Below are positions 15,405-23,529 of a stretch of DNA of 64,000 bases, piece by piece. The stretch lies in the NCBI RefSeq assembly GCF_005233875.1, contig NZ_SZPZ01000003.1:372001-436000 (forward strand). The letters are read 5' to 3'. The DNA is from Kribbella jiaozuonensis (GTDB lineage Bacteria; Actinomycetota; Actinomycetes; Propionibacteriales; Kribbellaceae). The notes under the pieces were generated by a model that worked only from the letters and a program-made list of their open reading frames with translations, was not told the origin of the DNA and did no database searches. Position 1 is the stretch's first letter; every line of letters begins with the position of its first letter. The translations under genes and the position numbers were made by a program.

Positions 15405-15536
15405 TCAGCGACCCGGGGTTACCGAGTCGACGGCCTCGGCCCAGAGGTCCTTGTCGGCACGGGACTGCTGGGTCTTCTTGTAGGCGAAGTATCCACCGAT
15501 GCCGGCCAGCAGCACCAGCAGGAGCTTCTTCAGCAC
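15405..15536 (-). CDS. DLW-39 family small membrane protein
   Basis: 43-residue protein from GTG 15536, preceded by a GAGGAGT ribosome site. It reads as one hydrophobic helix (KKLLLVLLAGIGGYFAYKK) followed by a polar tail with KDLWAEAVDSVTPGR, whose DLW gives the family its name. This small actinobacterial protein is characteristically found beside tRNA-Ile/tRNA-Ala near gyrA. Function is unknown. It lies between the two tRNA genes on the same strand. Confidence 0.85.
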   Translation of the reverse strand: MLKKLLLVLLAGIGGYFAYKKTQQSRADKDLWAEAVDSVTPGR

Positions 15537-15575
15537 TGGGACTCCTCGGAATCGGGGGCTTCACAAATGTGAGGG

Positions 15576-15649
15576 TGGGCCTAACTGGACTTGAACCAGT
15601 GACCTCTGCCTTATCAGGGCAGCGCTCTAACCGTCTGAGCTATAGGCCC
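15576..15649 (-). tRNA. ileT: tRNA-Ile (anticodon GAT)
   Basis: Minus strand. Acceptor GGGCCTA pairs with TAGGCCC; the D arm, an anticodon loop with GAT (CTGATAA), and the T arm with GTTCAAGTC are present. The CCA end is not encoded (CCC follows the discriminator A), unlike in the neighbouring tRNA-Ala. It lies downstream of the DUF3566 gene. Confidence 0.97.
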
Positions 15650-15716
15650 GCGTACTGCGGTGTCGAACCCGGGAGAGATTACCGCACCAAGTGCCCTACT
15701 CCCAAACCGGTTCCGG

Positions 15717-15737
15717 CCGGGCCCGACCAGGGCCCGG
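15717..15737 (-). terminator. Putative hairpin terminator of the gyrBA-DUF3566 operon
   Basis: Perfect 8-bp stem CCGGGCCC / GGGCCCGG with a 5-base loop, 9 bases after the DUF3566 stop codon on the minus strand. There is no long U tract, as is common for actinobacterial hairpin terminators. It separates the protein operon from tRNA-Ile. Confidence 0.6.
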
Positions 15738-15745
15738 CACGAGAA

Positions 15746-16603
15746 TCAGTCCTCCGACGCCAGCGTGACTTCGAGGCCGCCGAGCAGCGTGGCGGCGATG
15801 TTGTAGAGGAAGGATCCGAGCGTGGCGAGCGCCGTGATGATGAGTACGTCGGCGCAGGCCAGCAGCGTCGTGAAGCCCATCACCTTGCCGGTGTTGATGT
15901 AGTTCTCGACCCGGAACGGCTCGGCCGTCGGCGTACCCAGCACCTCTTGCACGGTGCTGTTGATGTTGTCGAAAACACCCGCCGCACCGATCGCGGACCA
16001 GATGATGAAGACCGCGACCCAGGTCACGATCCCGAAGGCGATCGACAGCAGGAACGCCGTCTTCATCACCGACCACGGATCGATCCGGGACATCCGGAGC
16101 CGCGCCTTGCGGGTCTGCGGCCGGCTCGAGGTCTTGGCGTCCTTCTCGGCGAGCCGCGCCTGCCTGGCCTCTTCCCGGTCGGTCTTGTCCGGCTTGGCCG
16201 CGGTCACGGCAGCCGCCTTGTCGAGCACCGCCTGACGCGCCGCGCTCACCCGGTCACCGAACGACTCGGTCTTCGCGGCCGGGCTTTCGTACGGCGAGCT
16301 CGGCGCGGGGGGCGTCGTACCCGGGGGAGACCAAGGCTCCGGCCGGCCCGGGGTGCTGGGAGAAGGCTGGGGACGGACCGGTGCGCCTGCGCCGGGAGCG
16401 GCCGGCCGCGGCTGCGGCCGGTACTCCGAGGACGGCCGCTGACCGTTCGCAGGCCTCGGCTGGCCGCCCGGCACACCGTTGGAACGACCGTTGGAGGCCG
16501 GGTTGGCCGGGGCAGCAGACGGCTTCCCACCCGGCGCGGGGCGCTGGGACTTGGAGCTGTCGGCCGCACCTTCAGGCCATGTCGGCCTCGCGCGGTTGGT
16601 CAT
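15746..16603 (-). CDS. DUF3566 membrane protein
   Basis: 285 residues. The first about 165 residues are disordered, rich in Pro, Ala, Gly and Ser, and then basic (KAQTRKARLRMSRID-like region). The C-terminal DUF3566 domain has two membrane segments (VMKTAFLLSIAFGIVTWVAV and VLIITALATLGSFLYNI) around a loop. The family occurs immediately downstream of gyrA in most actinobacteria; function is unproven, though it has been linked to the cell envelope. Its ATG overlaps the gyrA stop by one base (TGATG), so the two are translationally coupled. Confidence 0.92.
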   Translation of the reverse strand: MTNRARPTWPEGAADSSKSQRPAPGGKPSAAPANPASNGRSNGVPGGQPRPANGQRPSSEYRPQPRPAAPGAGAPVRPQPSPSTPGRPEPWSPPGTTPPAPSSPYESPAAKTESFGDRVSAARQAVLDKAAAVTAAKPDKTDREEARQARLAEKDAKTSSRPQTRKARLRMSRIDPWSVMKTAFLLSIAFGIVTWVAVFIIWSAIGAAGVFDNINSTVQEVLGTPTAEPFRVENYINTGKVMGFTTLLACADVLIITALATLGSFLYNIAATLLGGLEVTLASED

Positions 16604-19260
16604 CAGTCACCCTCCTGGCCGGCTTCGTCGTCTTCGACGGTAGCCGCGCCGTCCACGTCCGTCGAACGTTCGTCATCATTCTGGACGCTCTCAGAGGTGG
16701 ATTCGGTTGTCGGAACGTCCACATTCTGGGCACCAATTGTCTCAGTACCCTCTTCGACGCCCTCCGACTCCTCCAGGGCCAGGCTCAGGTCGGTGTTCCG
16801 GGCGATCGCGACCACCGCGTCGGACTCGCCGACCCCGGCGAACCGCACGCCCATCGTGTCGCGGCCCTTGACCGGCACGCTGTCGACCCGGCTGCGGACG
16901 ACCTGGCCGCTGGCCTTGATCGCCAGCACCTGGTCCTCGTCGACGACGATGATCGCGCCGACCAGCGAACCACGCTCGTCGTTCAGCTTCACGGCCTTGA
17001 TCCCGAGCCCGCCGCGGCCCTGCTGGCGGTACTCCGAAACCCGCGACCGCTTCGCGTACCCGGCGTCGGTCACGGTGAAGACGAACTGCGTGTCCTCCTC
17101 CGAACCGGCCCGGATCACCGACATCGACAGCAGCTCGTCGCCGGAGCGGAACTTCATGCCGGTCACACCGGAGGTGGCCCGGCCCATCGGCCGCAGCTGC
17201 TCGTCGTTCGCGGTGAAGCGGATCGACTGGCCCTTGCGGGACACGAGCAGCAGGTCGTCCTCGGCGGTGGCCAGGTCGGCGCCGATCAGCTCGTCGTCCT
17301 CCTCGCGGAAGTTGACCGCGATGATGCCGCTCTGCCGGGCCGAGTCGTAGTCGCGCAGCGCGGTCTTCTTGACCAGACCCCGCTTGGTCGCGAGCACGAG
17401 GTACTCCGACTGGTCGTAGTCGCGCAGCGTCAGAACCTGCGCGATCTCCTCGTCCGGCTGGAACGAGAGCAGCCCGGCGACGTGCGAGCCCTTCGCGTCC
17501 CGGGCGGACTCGGGCAGCTGCCACACCTTGGCCCGGTACACCCGGCCCTTGGTGGTGAAGAACAGCATCCAGTGGTGGTTCGTGGTGGCGAAGAAGTGGC
17601 TGATCTCGTCCTCGGCCCGCAGTTGCGCGCCCCGGACACCCTTGCCGCCGCGGTTCTGCGTCCGGTACAGGTCGGTCTTGGTCCGCTTCGCGTAACCGCC
17701 GCGGGTGATCGTGACGACCACGTCCTCGTCCGGCACCAGGTCCTGCACGGACAGGTCGCCGTCGGCCGCGATGATCTCGGTACGCCGCTCGTCGCCGTAC
17801 CGCTCGACGATCTCGCTGAGCTCGTCCTTGACGATCGTGCGCTGCCGCTCGGGGCTGGCCAGGATGTCCTCGAGGTCGGCGATGATCGCCTCGAGCTCCT
17901 GCAACCGCTCGATGATCTTCTGCCGCTCCAGGGCGGCCAGCCGGCGCAGCTGCATGTCGAGGATGGCCTGCGCCTGGATCTCGTCGATGTCGAGCAGCTG
18001 GATCAGGCCGGTGCGCGCCTCTTCGACGTCGGGGCTGCGCCGGATCAGCGCGATCACCTCGTCGAGGGCGTCGAGCGCCTTCACGTACCCGCGGTAGATG
18101 TGCGCGTTCTTCTCGGCCTCGCGCAGACGGAAGCGGGTCCGCCGCTGGATGACCTCGATCTGGTGGTCGATCCAGTGCTTGATGAACAGGTCCACACTCA
18201 GCGTCCGCGGTACGCCGTCGACGAGCGCGAGCATGTTGCAGCCGAAGGTGTCCTGCAGCTGCGTGTGCTTGTAGAGGTTGTTCAGTACGACGCGGGGCTG
18301 CGCGTCACGCTTCAGTACGACGACCAGCCGCTGCCCGGTCCGCGACGAGCTGTCGTCGCGGATGTCGGCGATGCCGTTCATCTTGCCGGTGTTGACCAGC
18401 TCGGCGATCTTCAGTGCCAGGTTGTCCGGGTTCACCATGTACGGCAGCTCGGTGACGACCAGGCTGGTCCGGCCCTTGGCGTCTTCCTCGATGTCCACGA
18501 CCGCGCGCATCGTGACCGAACCACGGCCGGTGCGGTACGCGTCGTCGATGCCCTTGTACCCGACGATCAGCGCGCCGTTCGGGAAGTCGGGGCCCTTGAT
18601 GTTCTGCAGGCAGGCGTCGAGCAGCTCCTCGCGGGTCGCGTCCGGGTGCTCGAGCGCCCAGTCGACCGCGGCCGCGACCTCACGCAGGTTGTGCGGCGGG
18701 ATGTTGGTCGCCATCCCGACCGCGATCCCGGACGAGCCGTTGACCAGCAGGTTCGGGAAGCGGGCCGGCAGGATCACCGGCTCCTGCGACTTGCCGTCGT
18801 AGTTCGGCCGGAAGTCGACCGTGTCCTGGTCGATGTCGCGGACCATCTCCATCGCCAGCGGCGCCATCCGGCACTCGGTGTACCGCATCGCGGCCGCCGG
18901 GTCGTTGCCCGGGGAACCGAAGTTGCCCTGGCCCTGGATCAGCGGCGCGCGCATCACCCACGGCTGCGCGAGCCGGACCAGGGTGTCGTAGATCGCCGAG
19001 TCGCCGTGCGGGTGGTACTGACCCATGACATCACCGACGACGCGGGAGCACTTGTTGAAGCCGCGGTCCGGCCGGTAGCCGCCGTCGTACATCGCGTAGA
19101 GGATGCGGCGGTGCACCGGCTTGAGGCCGTCGCGAACCTCGGGCAGCGCGCGGCCGACGATGACGGCCATCGCATAGTCGAGGTACGACTGCTGCATCTC
19201 GGTCTGCAGGTCGAGCGGCTCGACCCGGTCGTGGCCCGGCGAGGTGGGGGTCTCGGTCAT
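16603..19260 (-). CDS. gyrA: DNA gyrase subunit A
   Basis: Breakage-reunion and DNA-wrapping subunit of gyrase, 885 residues. The catalytic Tyr is 127 in AAAMRYTECRM. The quinolone-resistance region HPHGDSAIYDTLVRLAQ has Ser88 and Asp92, the sensitive-type residues. The C-terminal domain contains the GyrA-box motif QNRGGKGVRG and six-blade-type repeats, then an acidic tail of about 55 residues (rich in E, D, S, T). It begins ATG 19260, 45 bases after the gyrB stop. Acidic tails modulate GyrA wrapping in other bacteria. Confidence 0.98.
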   Translation of the reverse strand: MTETPTSPGHDRVEPLDLQTEMQQSYLDYAMAVIVGRALPEVRDGLKPVHRRILYAMYDGGYRPDRGFNKCSRVVGDVMGQYHPHGDSAIYDTLVRLAQPWVMRAPLIQGQGNFGSPGNDPAAAMRYTECRMAPLAMEMVRDIDQDTVDFRPNYDGKSQEPVILPARFPNLLVNGSSGIAVGMATNIPPHNLREVAAAVDWALEHPDATREELLDACLQNIKGPDFPNGALIVGYKGIDDAYRTGRGSVTMRAVVDIEEDAKGRTSLVVTELPYMVNPDNLALKIAELVNTGKMNGIADIRDDSSSRTGQRLVVVLKRDAQPRVVLNNLYKHTQLQDTFGCNMLALVDGVPRTLSVDLFIKHWIDHQIEVIQRRTRFRLREAEKNAHIYRGYVKALDALDEVIALIRRSPDVEEARTGLIQLLDIDEIQAQAILDMQLRRLAALERQKIIERLQELEAIIADLEDILASPERQRTIVKDELSEIVERYGDERRTEIIAADGDLSVQDLVPDEDVVVTITRGGYAKRTKTDLYRTQNRGGKGVRGAQLRAEDEISHFFATTNHHWMLFFTTKGRVYRAKVWQLPESARDAKGSHVAGLLSFQPDEEIAQVLTLRDYDQSEYLVLATKRGLVKKTALRDYDSARQSGIIAVNFREEDDELIGADLATAEDDLLLVSRKGQSIRFTANDEQLRPMGRATSGVTGMKFRSGDELLSMSVIRAGSEEDTQFVFTVTDAGYAKRSRVSEYRQQGRGGLGIKAVKLNDERGSLVGAIIVVDEDQVLAIKASGQVVRSRVDSVPVKGRDTMGVRFAGVGESDAVVAIARNTDLSLALEESEGVEEGTETIGAQNVDVPTTESTSESVQNDDERSTDVDGAATVEDDEAGQEGD

Positions 19261-19305
19261 GAAAAAGTCCCGTTCAGATCAGTACGTCGGTAAGCAGCAG
19301 CGAGA

Positions 19306-21366
19306 TCAGATATCGAGGAAGCGAACGTCCTTGGCGTTGCGCTGGATGAAACTGCGCCGCGCCTCGATGTCGTCGCCCATCAGCGTCTGGAACGTCTCGT
19401 CGGCGCGGATCGCGTCGTCGAGGGTGATCTGCAGCAGCACCCGGTTGGCCGGGTCCATCGTGGTGTCCCACAGCTCGTTCGCGTTCATCTCGCCCAGACC
19501 CTTGTAGCGCTGGATCGGGTTCTCCTTGGGCAGCTTCTTGCCGGCCTCGTAGCCGGCCTCGAGCAGGCCGTCGCGCTCGCGGTCGGTGTAGGCGAGCTCG
19601 TCCGGCTGGTTGCTCCAGCGGATCTTGTACAGCGGCGGCTGCGCGGCGTACACGTGACCGCGCTCGATCAGCGGCCGCATGAACCGGAACAGCAGCGTGA
19701 GCAGCAGGGTCCGGATGTGCTGGCCGTCGACGTCGGCGTCGGCCATGATCACGATCTTGTGGTACCGGAGCTTCTCTTCGTCGAAGTCCTCGTGGATGCC
19801 GGTGCCCAGCGCGGAGATGATCGCCTGGACCTCGTTGTTCTGCAGGACCTTGTCGATCCGGGCCTTCTCGACGTTCAGGATCTTGCCGCGGATCGGCAGG
19901 ATGGCCTGGAACTTCGGGTCCCGGCCGCCCTTCGCGGAGCCACCCGCCGAGTCACCCTCGACGATGTAGACCTCGCACTCCTCGGGGTTGGTCGACTGGC
20001 AGTCGGCCAGCTTGCCCGGCAGACCGCCGCCGCCGAGCAGACCCTTGCGGTTGCGGGCCAGGTCGCGCGCCTTGCGCGCCGCGATCCGGGCGCTCGCCGC
20101 GGCGGACGCCTTGCGGATGATCTCGCGACCCTCCGCCGGGTTCTGCTCGAACCAGGCGCCGAGCTTGTCGTTGACAACGCGCTGGACGAAGCCCTTCACC
20201 TCGGTGTTGCCGAGCTTGGTCTTGGTCTGGCCCTCGAACTGCGGCTCGGCGAGCTTGACCGAGATGATCGCGGTCAGGCCCTCCCGGATGTCGTCACCGG
20301 TGAGCCTGTCCTCTTTCTTCTTGATCATGCCCTGGTCCTCGCCGAACGAGTTGACCAGTGAGGTCAGCGCGGCCCGGAAGCCTTCCTCGTGCGTACCGCC
20401 CTCGTGGGTGTTGATCGCGTTCGCGAACGTGTGCACCGACTCCTGGAACGAGCCGCTCCACTGCAGCGCGACCTCGAGGCTCATCGTGTCGTCGGCGGTG
20501 GCCGCCTCGAACGAGATGACGTCGCGGTGCACGGTCTCGCGGATGCCGGTCAGGTACTTGACGTAGTCGACCAGGCCGTCCTCGTACCGGAAGGACTGCT
20601 CGAGCGGCTTGCCGTCCTCGTCGAAGTGGTCCGGACGCTCGTCCCGGATCACCAGCTCGAGGCCCTTGTTCAGGAAGGCGTACTCGCGGAAGCGGGTGGC
20701 CAGCGTCTCGTAGGAGTACGTCGTGGTCTCGAAGACGTCCTCGCTGGCCCAGAACGTGATCGTCGTACCGTTCGAGGTCGACGTACCGATCTCGGCCAGG
20801 TCGGCGTCCGGGACGCCGTTGGTGAAGGTCTGGGTGTACAGCTTGCCCTTGAGCTTCACATCGACCTGGAGCTTGGTGGACAGCGCGTTGACCACGGAGA
20901 CGCCGACGCCGTGCAGACCGCCGGACACCTTGTAACCGCCGCCGCCGAACTTGCCGCCGGCGTGCAGGACGGTCAGTACTACGGTGACGGCCGGTTTGCC
21001 CTCGGACTCGACGATGTCGACGGGGATACCGCGGCCGTTGTCCTCGACGCGGACACCGCCGTCGGCCAGCAGCGTCACGACGATGCGGTCGCCGAACCCG
21101 GCCATCGCCTCGTCGACCGCGTTGTCGACCACCTCGGTGACGAGGTGGTGCAGGCCACGCTCACCGGTGGACCCGATGTACATACCCGGGCGCTTGCGGA
21201 CCGCGTCCAGTCCCTCCAGGACCTGGATCGCACTCGCGTCGTACTCACGCTCGACGACGTTCGACGGGATCTGGTCGAGCATCTCCGGGAGCGCCTCGCT
21301 GGGTGCGGGGTTGCCGATGGGGTCGGCGGACTGGTTGGCGTCGATCTCGATCGGCTCGTCGGTCAC
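19306..21366 (-). CDS. gyrB: DNA gyrase subunit B
   Basis: ATPase subunit of gyrase. GTG 21366 is preferred because GAGGAGGACAAC lies just upstream; an in-frame ATG at 21405 has no ribosome site. From 21366 the product has 686 residues. Visible motifs are the GHKL ATP site (EVVDNAVDEAMAG, Asn82), GGxGVG-type loops (SGGLHGVGVSVVNAL), the Toprim motifs EGDSAGGSAKGGRDP and DADVDGQHIRTLLL (Gln in place of the usual Ala), and PIRGKILNVEKAR. It is first of the gyrB-gyrA-DUF3566 operon and is preceded by a small hairpin. Confidence 0.98.
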   Translation of the reverse strand: MTDEPIEIDANQSADPIGNPAPSEALPEMLDQIPSNVVEREYDASAIQVLEGLDAVRKRPGMYIGSTGERGLHHLVTEVVDNAVDEAMAGFGDRIVVTLLADGGVRVEDNGRGIPVDIVESEGKPAVTVVLTVLHAGGKFGGGGYKVSGGLHGVGVSVVNALSTKLQVDVKLKGKLYTQTFTNGVPDADLAEIGTSTSNGTTITFWASEDVFETTTYSYETLATRFREYAFLNKGLELVIRDERPDHFDEDGKPLEQSFRYEDGLVDYVKYLTGIRETVHRDVISFEAATADDTMSLEVALQWSGSFQESVHTFANAINTHEGGTHEEGFRAALTSLVNSFGEDQGMIKKKEDRLTGDDIREGLTAIISVKLAEPQFEGQTKTKLGNTEVKGFVQRVVNDKLGAWFEQNPAEGREIIRKASAAASARIAARKARDLARNRKGLLGGGGLPGKLADCQSTNPEECEVYIVEGDSAGGSAKGGRDPKFQAILPIRGKILNVEKARIDKVLQNNEVQAIISALGTGIHEDFDEEKLRYHKIVIMADADVDGQHIRTLLLTLLFRFMRPLIERGHVYAAQPPLYKIRWSNQPDELAYTDRERDGLLEAGYEAGKKLPKENPIQRYKGLGEMNANELWDTTMDPANRVLLQITLDDAIRADETFQTLMGDDIEARRSFIQRNAKDVRFLDI

Positions 21367-21731
21367 CGGTGGTTGTCCTCCTCGGACCCCGCGTTCGCGA
21401 GGCATCGCGGCACAGTAGAGCCGCCCTCTACGGTGGTAGTAGAGGCGCGGCTCGCCCTACGTCGTCCATTCTACCTGTCGACCGAAGCAGAACCTGCCAT
21501 CAGCCGCCCGAAACTCGCATCAGGGCGTCTTTTCTCCCTCATCTCCATGTCCCCTCTCGCGGGTGGGGGTCAGAAAAGCGCTCACGGCCGCTCAGTGGCC
21601 TCCGGGTGTTTCGCGACTGACCGATCCGGCACCGACCGGTCCAGACCGCTTGACCCGCCCCAGACAGAGGCCTCGCGTCCCGTGGACAAGCGGTGCCCGG
21701 CGCGCACCCACCGCCCCTTAGGATCGCTGCC
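21367..21731. other. gyrB upstream region with hairpin
   Basis: 365 bp between divergent gyrB and the exported-protein operon; promoters of both must lie here. A hairpin CCTCTAC-7 nt-GTAGAGG (21425-21445) lies about 60 bp upstream of the gyrB start, probably in its leader or promoter. No gene is seen. No sigma-factor consensus is clear enough to place. Confidence 0.5.
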
Positions 21732-22367
21732 GTGGAAAGTCTCGACGAGGTCATCGATGCGATGATCGCCGACCGGGTGATTCACCGGCACCGGCGAATC
21801 TGGCTGCTGGTGATCGCCCTCGTCGTAGTGGCCGTCCTGATCATCCTCGCGACCGGCGGCTGGAAAGAGAAGAAGGGCCGCACCGTCCCCACCCTGACCG
21901 CCCCGACCACGGTGACGGCCGGCCGGTTCGAGTTCAGCTTCACGAAGGCCGAGATCGTCCGGACGCCGAAGACGGAGTACGACGAGGCCGCGTCGAAGGT
22001 CAAGATCTACTTCGACGCCAAGAACATCGACAGCGAGGAACACCAGAGCGTGACTCCTGGCGGCAGCCTGCTCGTGCTGGTTCCCGGCGGCGGCGCCGAC
22101 ACCATCGACAGCGACGGCATCTCGTGCCGCGGCGAGATCAGCTGGGTGCTCGTCTACGGACTTCCACCGGAGAGCTGCTTCACGACCTTCAAGGTGGACC
22201 CCGACTTCGCCGCGAAGACCATCGAGATCGGTGTGCTCGGCGAGTCGTACGAAGCCGTCAGCGGCGTGTTCGGCGCCAACGACAACGAGTTCTGGCAGAA
22301 CGAGGCCCCGGTCGGGGTCGTCCGGCTGGACCCGGCAGTGGTCGTCGACAACGGGGGCAACAAGTGA
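21732..22367 (+). CDS. Membrane-anchored exported protein 1 of 3
   Basis: 211 residues from GTG 21732. A short cytoplasmic N-terminus (MESLDEVIDAMIADRVIHRHRR) is followed by one membrane helix (IWLLVIALVVVAVLIILATGG) and an extracytoplasmic domain of about 165 residues with a beta-sandwich look and two Cys (ISCRGE, ESCFTT). It resembles the fold class of DUF4352-like extracellular domains, but no family can be named. Its stop overlaps the next gene's GTG by 4 bases. Together the three genes form one translationally coupled operon divergent from gyrB. Confidence 0.75.
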   Translation: MESLDEVIDAMIADRVIHRHRRIWLLVIALVVVAVLIILATGGWKEKKGRTVPTLTAPTTVTAGRFEFSFTKAEIVRTPKTEYDEAASKVKIYFDAKNIDSEEHQSVTPGGSLLVLVPGGGADTIDSDGISCRGEISWVLVYGLPPESCFTTFKVDPDFAAKTIEIGVLGESYEAVSGVFGANDNEFWQNEAPVGVVRLDPAVVVDNGGNK

Positions 22368-22969
22368 AGCTCTACCGCCCCGCGACGATCCTCGTCGGCG
22401 TTGTCTTCGTGCTGCTCGGCGGCGTGACCCGGCTGGCGGCGCCCGACCAGGTGTACGACGAGCAGAACATCAAGGTCATCCACGGCACGATCGGGCAGGC
22501 ACTCGACTACACCGGTAGCGGATCGACGATGAAGGTCACCCGGATCAAGTTCGCCCGCTCGGTCATCGACAGCTCCGAGAGTGACGACAAGAAGGCGCTG
22601 GAGACCAACGGCATCTACCTCGCGATCGAGTGGGACGCGGTCCGCGGCGCGAAGAAGCCGGACAACATCAACGCCACTCTGCTGGCCGACGGCGGCAGCG
22701 TGTACGAGCCGGTCGAAGGACTGTCCAACAGCGGGATCGACTTCCCCGACGCCGGCTTCGCGAAGACCGGCACCGTCGTGTTCGAGCTCAACCCGGCAGA
22801 CATCACCAACCTCACCCTGAGGCTGAAGCCGACCATGATCTTCAATTACTACAACTCCGACATCGAGGTCGATCTCGGGGTCCCGACCGATGCCATCGCC
22901 CAGCAGATGGTCGACACCGCGGCACCGCAGTACATCGTCGGCACCGCGGTCACCCGGGTGGCGTCATGA
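22364..22969 (+). CDS. Membrane-anchored exported protein 2 of 3
   Basis: 201 residues from GTG 22364, overlapping the previous stop (GTGA). The N-terminal hydrophobic segment (ATILVGVVFVLLGGVTRLAA) is a signal anchor, followed by an extracytoplasmic beta-rich domain beginning QVYDEQNIKVIHGTIGQALD. It has no Cys. Layout parallels proteins 1 and 3; the post-anchor segments (QVYDEQ / RIYEEG) and order of strands suggest divergent paralogues. Function is unknown. It overlaps the next gene by 4 bases (ATGA). Confidence 0.72.
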   Translation: MKLYRPATILVGVVFVLLGGVTRLAAPDQVYDEQNIKVIHGTIGQALDYTGSGSTMKVTRIKFARSVIDSSESDDKKALETNGIYLAIEWDAVRGAKKPDNINATLLADGGSVYEPVEGLSNSGIDFPDAGFAKTGTVVFELNPADITNLTLRLKPTMIFNYYNSDIEVDLGVPTDAIAQQMVDTAAPQYIVGTAVTRVAS

Positions 22970-23523
22970 AGCTCGCGAGCCGGATGTCCCGGCTGACAGT
23001 ACAGATCGCTCTGCTGGTGGCCCTGCTGGCTGCCGCGACGATCATCCTGCTGCGGCCCTATCTGACCGACACGGAACGGATCTACGAAGAAGGCCGGATC
23101 GACCAGGTCATCAACCAGGGGCCGGTGACGATCGCGCATGTCGAATGGAAGCTCGACTCGCTGAAGGCCTACACCTCGATTCTCGACAAGGACGGCGAAG
23201 CGATCGACCTCGCCGGGCCGGCCGGATCCACGATCGTCGTTGCCACGCTGACAGTGACTCCGCGCGAGGGGGTGTTCCTCAAGGACAAGGGCTTCACCTG
23301 CGACGCGACCCTGCGGGACACTCACGGCAACACATGGGACACCGAGCAGCCGTTCGACTACCCACTGGCGACGTACTGCGGCGACGACGACCACCCCTTC
23401 ACCATGGACAAGCCGCAACAGATCGCGAAGGTCTACGTGGTGCCGAAGTCCGCCGTACCGAACCTCACCGGTGTGACCGTCGAGGACTTCACCGACCACC
23501 GTCGGGTCCTGATCACACCCTGA
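22966..23523 (+). CDS. Membrane-anchored exported protein 3 of 3
   Basis: 185 residues from ATG 22966. It has a signal anchor (LTVQIALLVALLAAATIILL) and then an extracytoplasmic domain starting RIYEEGRIDQVINQGPVTIA, with two Cys (FTCDATL and ATYCGDD) that could form a disulfide. It is the last gene of the operon and ends 6 bases before the convergent membrane-protein gene. No family recognised. Confidence 0.72.
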   Translation: MKLASRMSRLTVQIALLVALLAAATIILLRPYLTDTERIYEEGRIDQVINQGPVTIAHVEWKLDSLKAYTSILDKDGEAIDLAGPAGSTIVVATLTVTPREGVFLKDKGFTCDATLRDTHGNTWDTEQPFDYPLATYCGDDDHPFTMDKPQQIAKVYVVPKSAVPNLTGVTVEDFTDHRRVLITP

Positions 23524-23529
23524 CGGCGG

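Noticed and set aside
16603..19260. Quinolone-resistance substitutions in gyrA
   Set aside because: Ser88 and Asp92 (E. coli 83 and 87 positions) are the usual susceptible-type residues.
16381..19293. 970-codon open frame on the plus strand opposite gyrA
   Set aside because: Shadow of the gyrA coding pattern in high-GC DNA; translation is low-complexity R/D/L/V with no domain.
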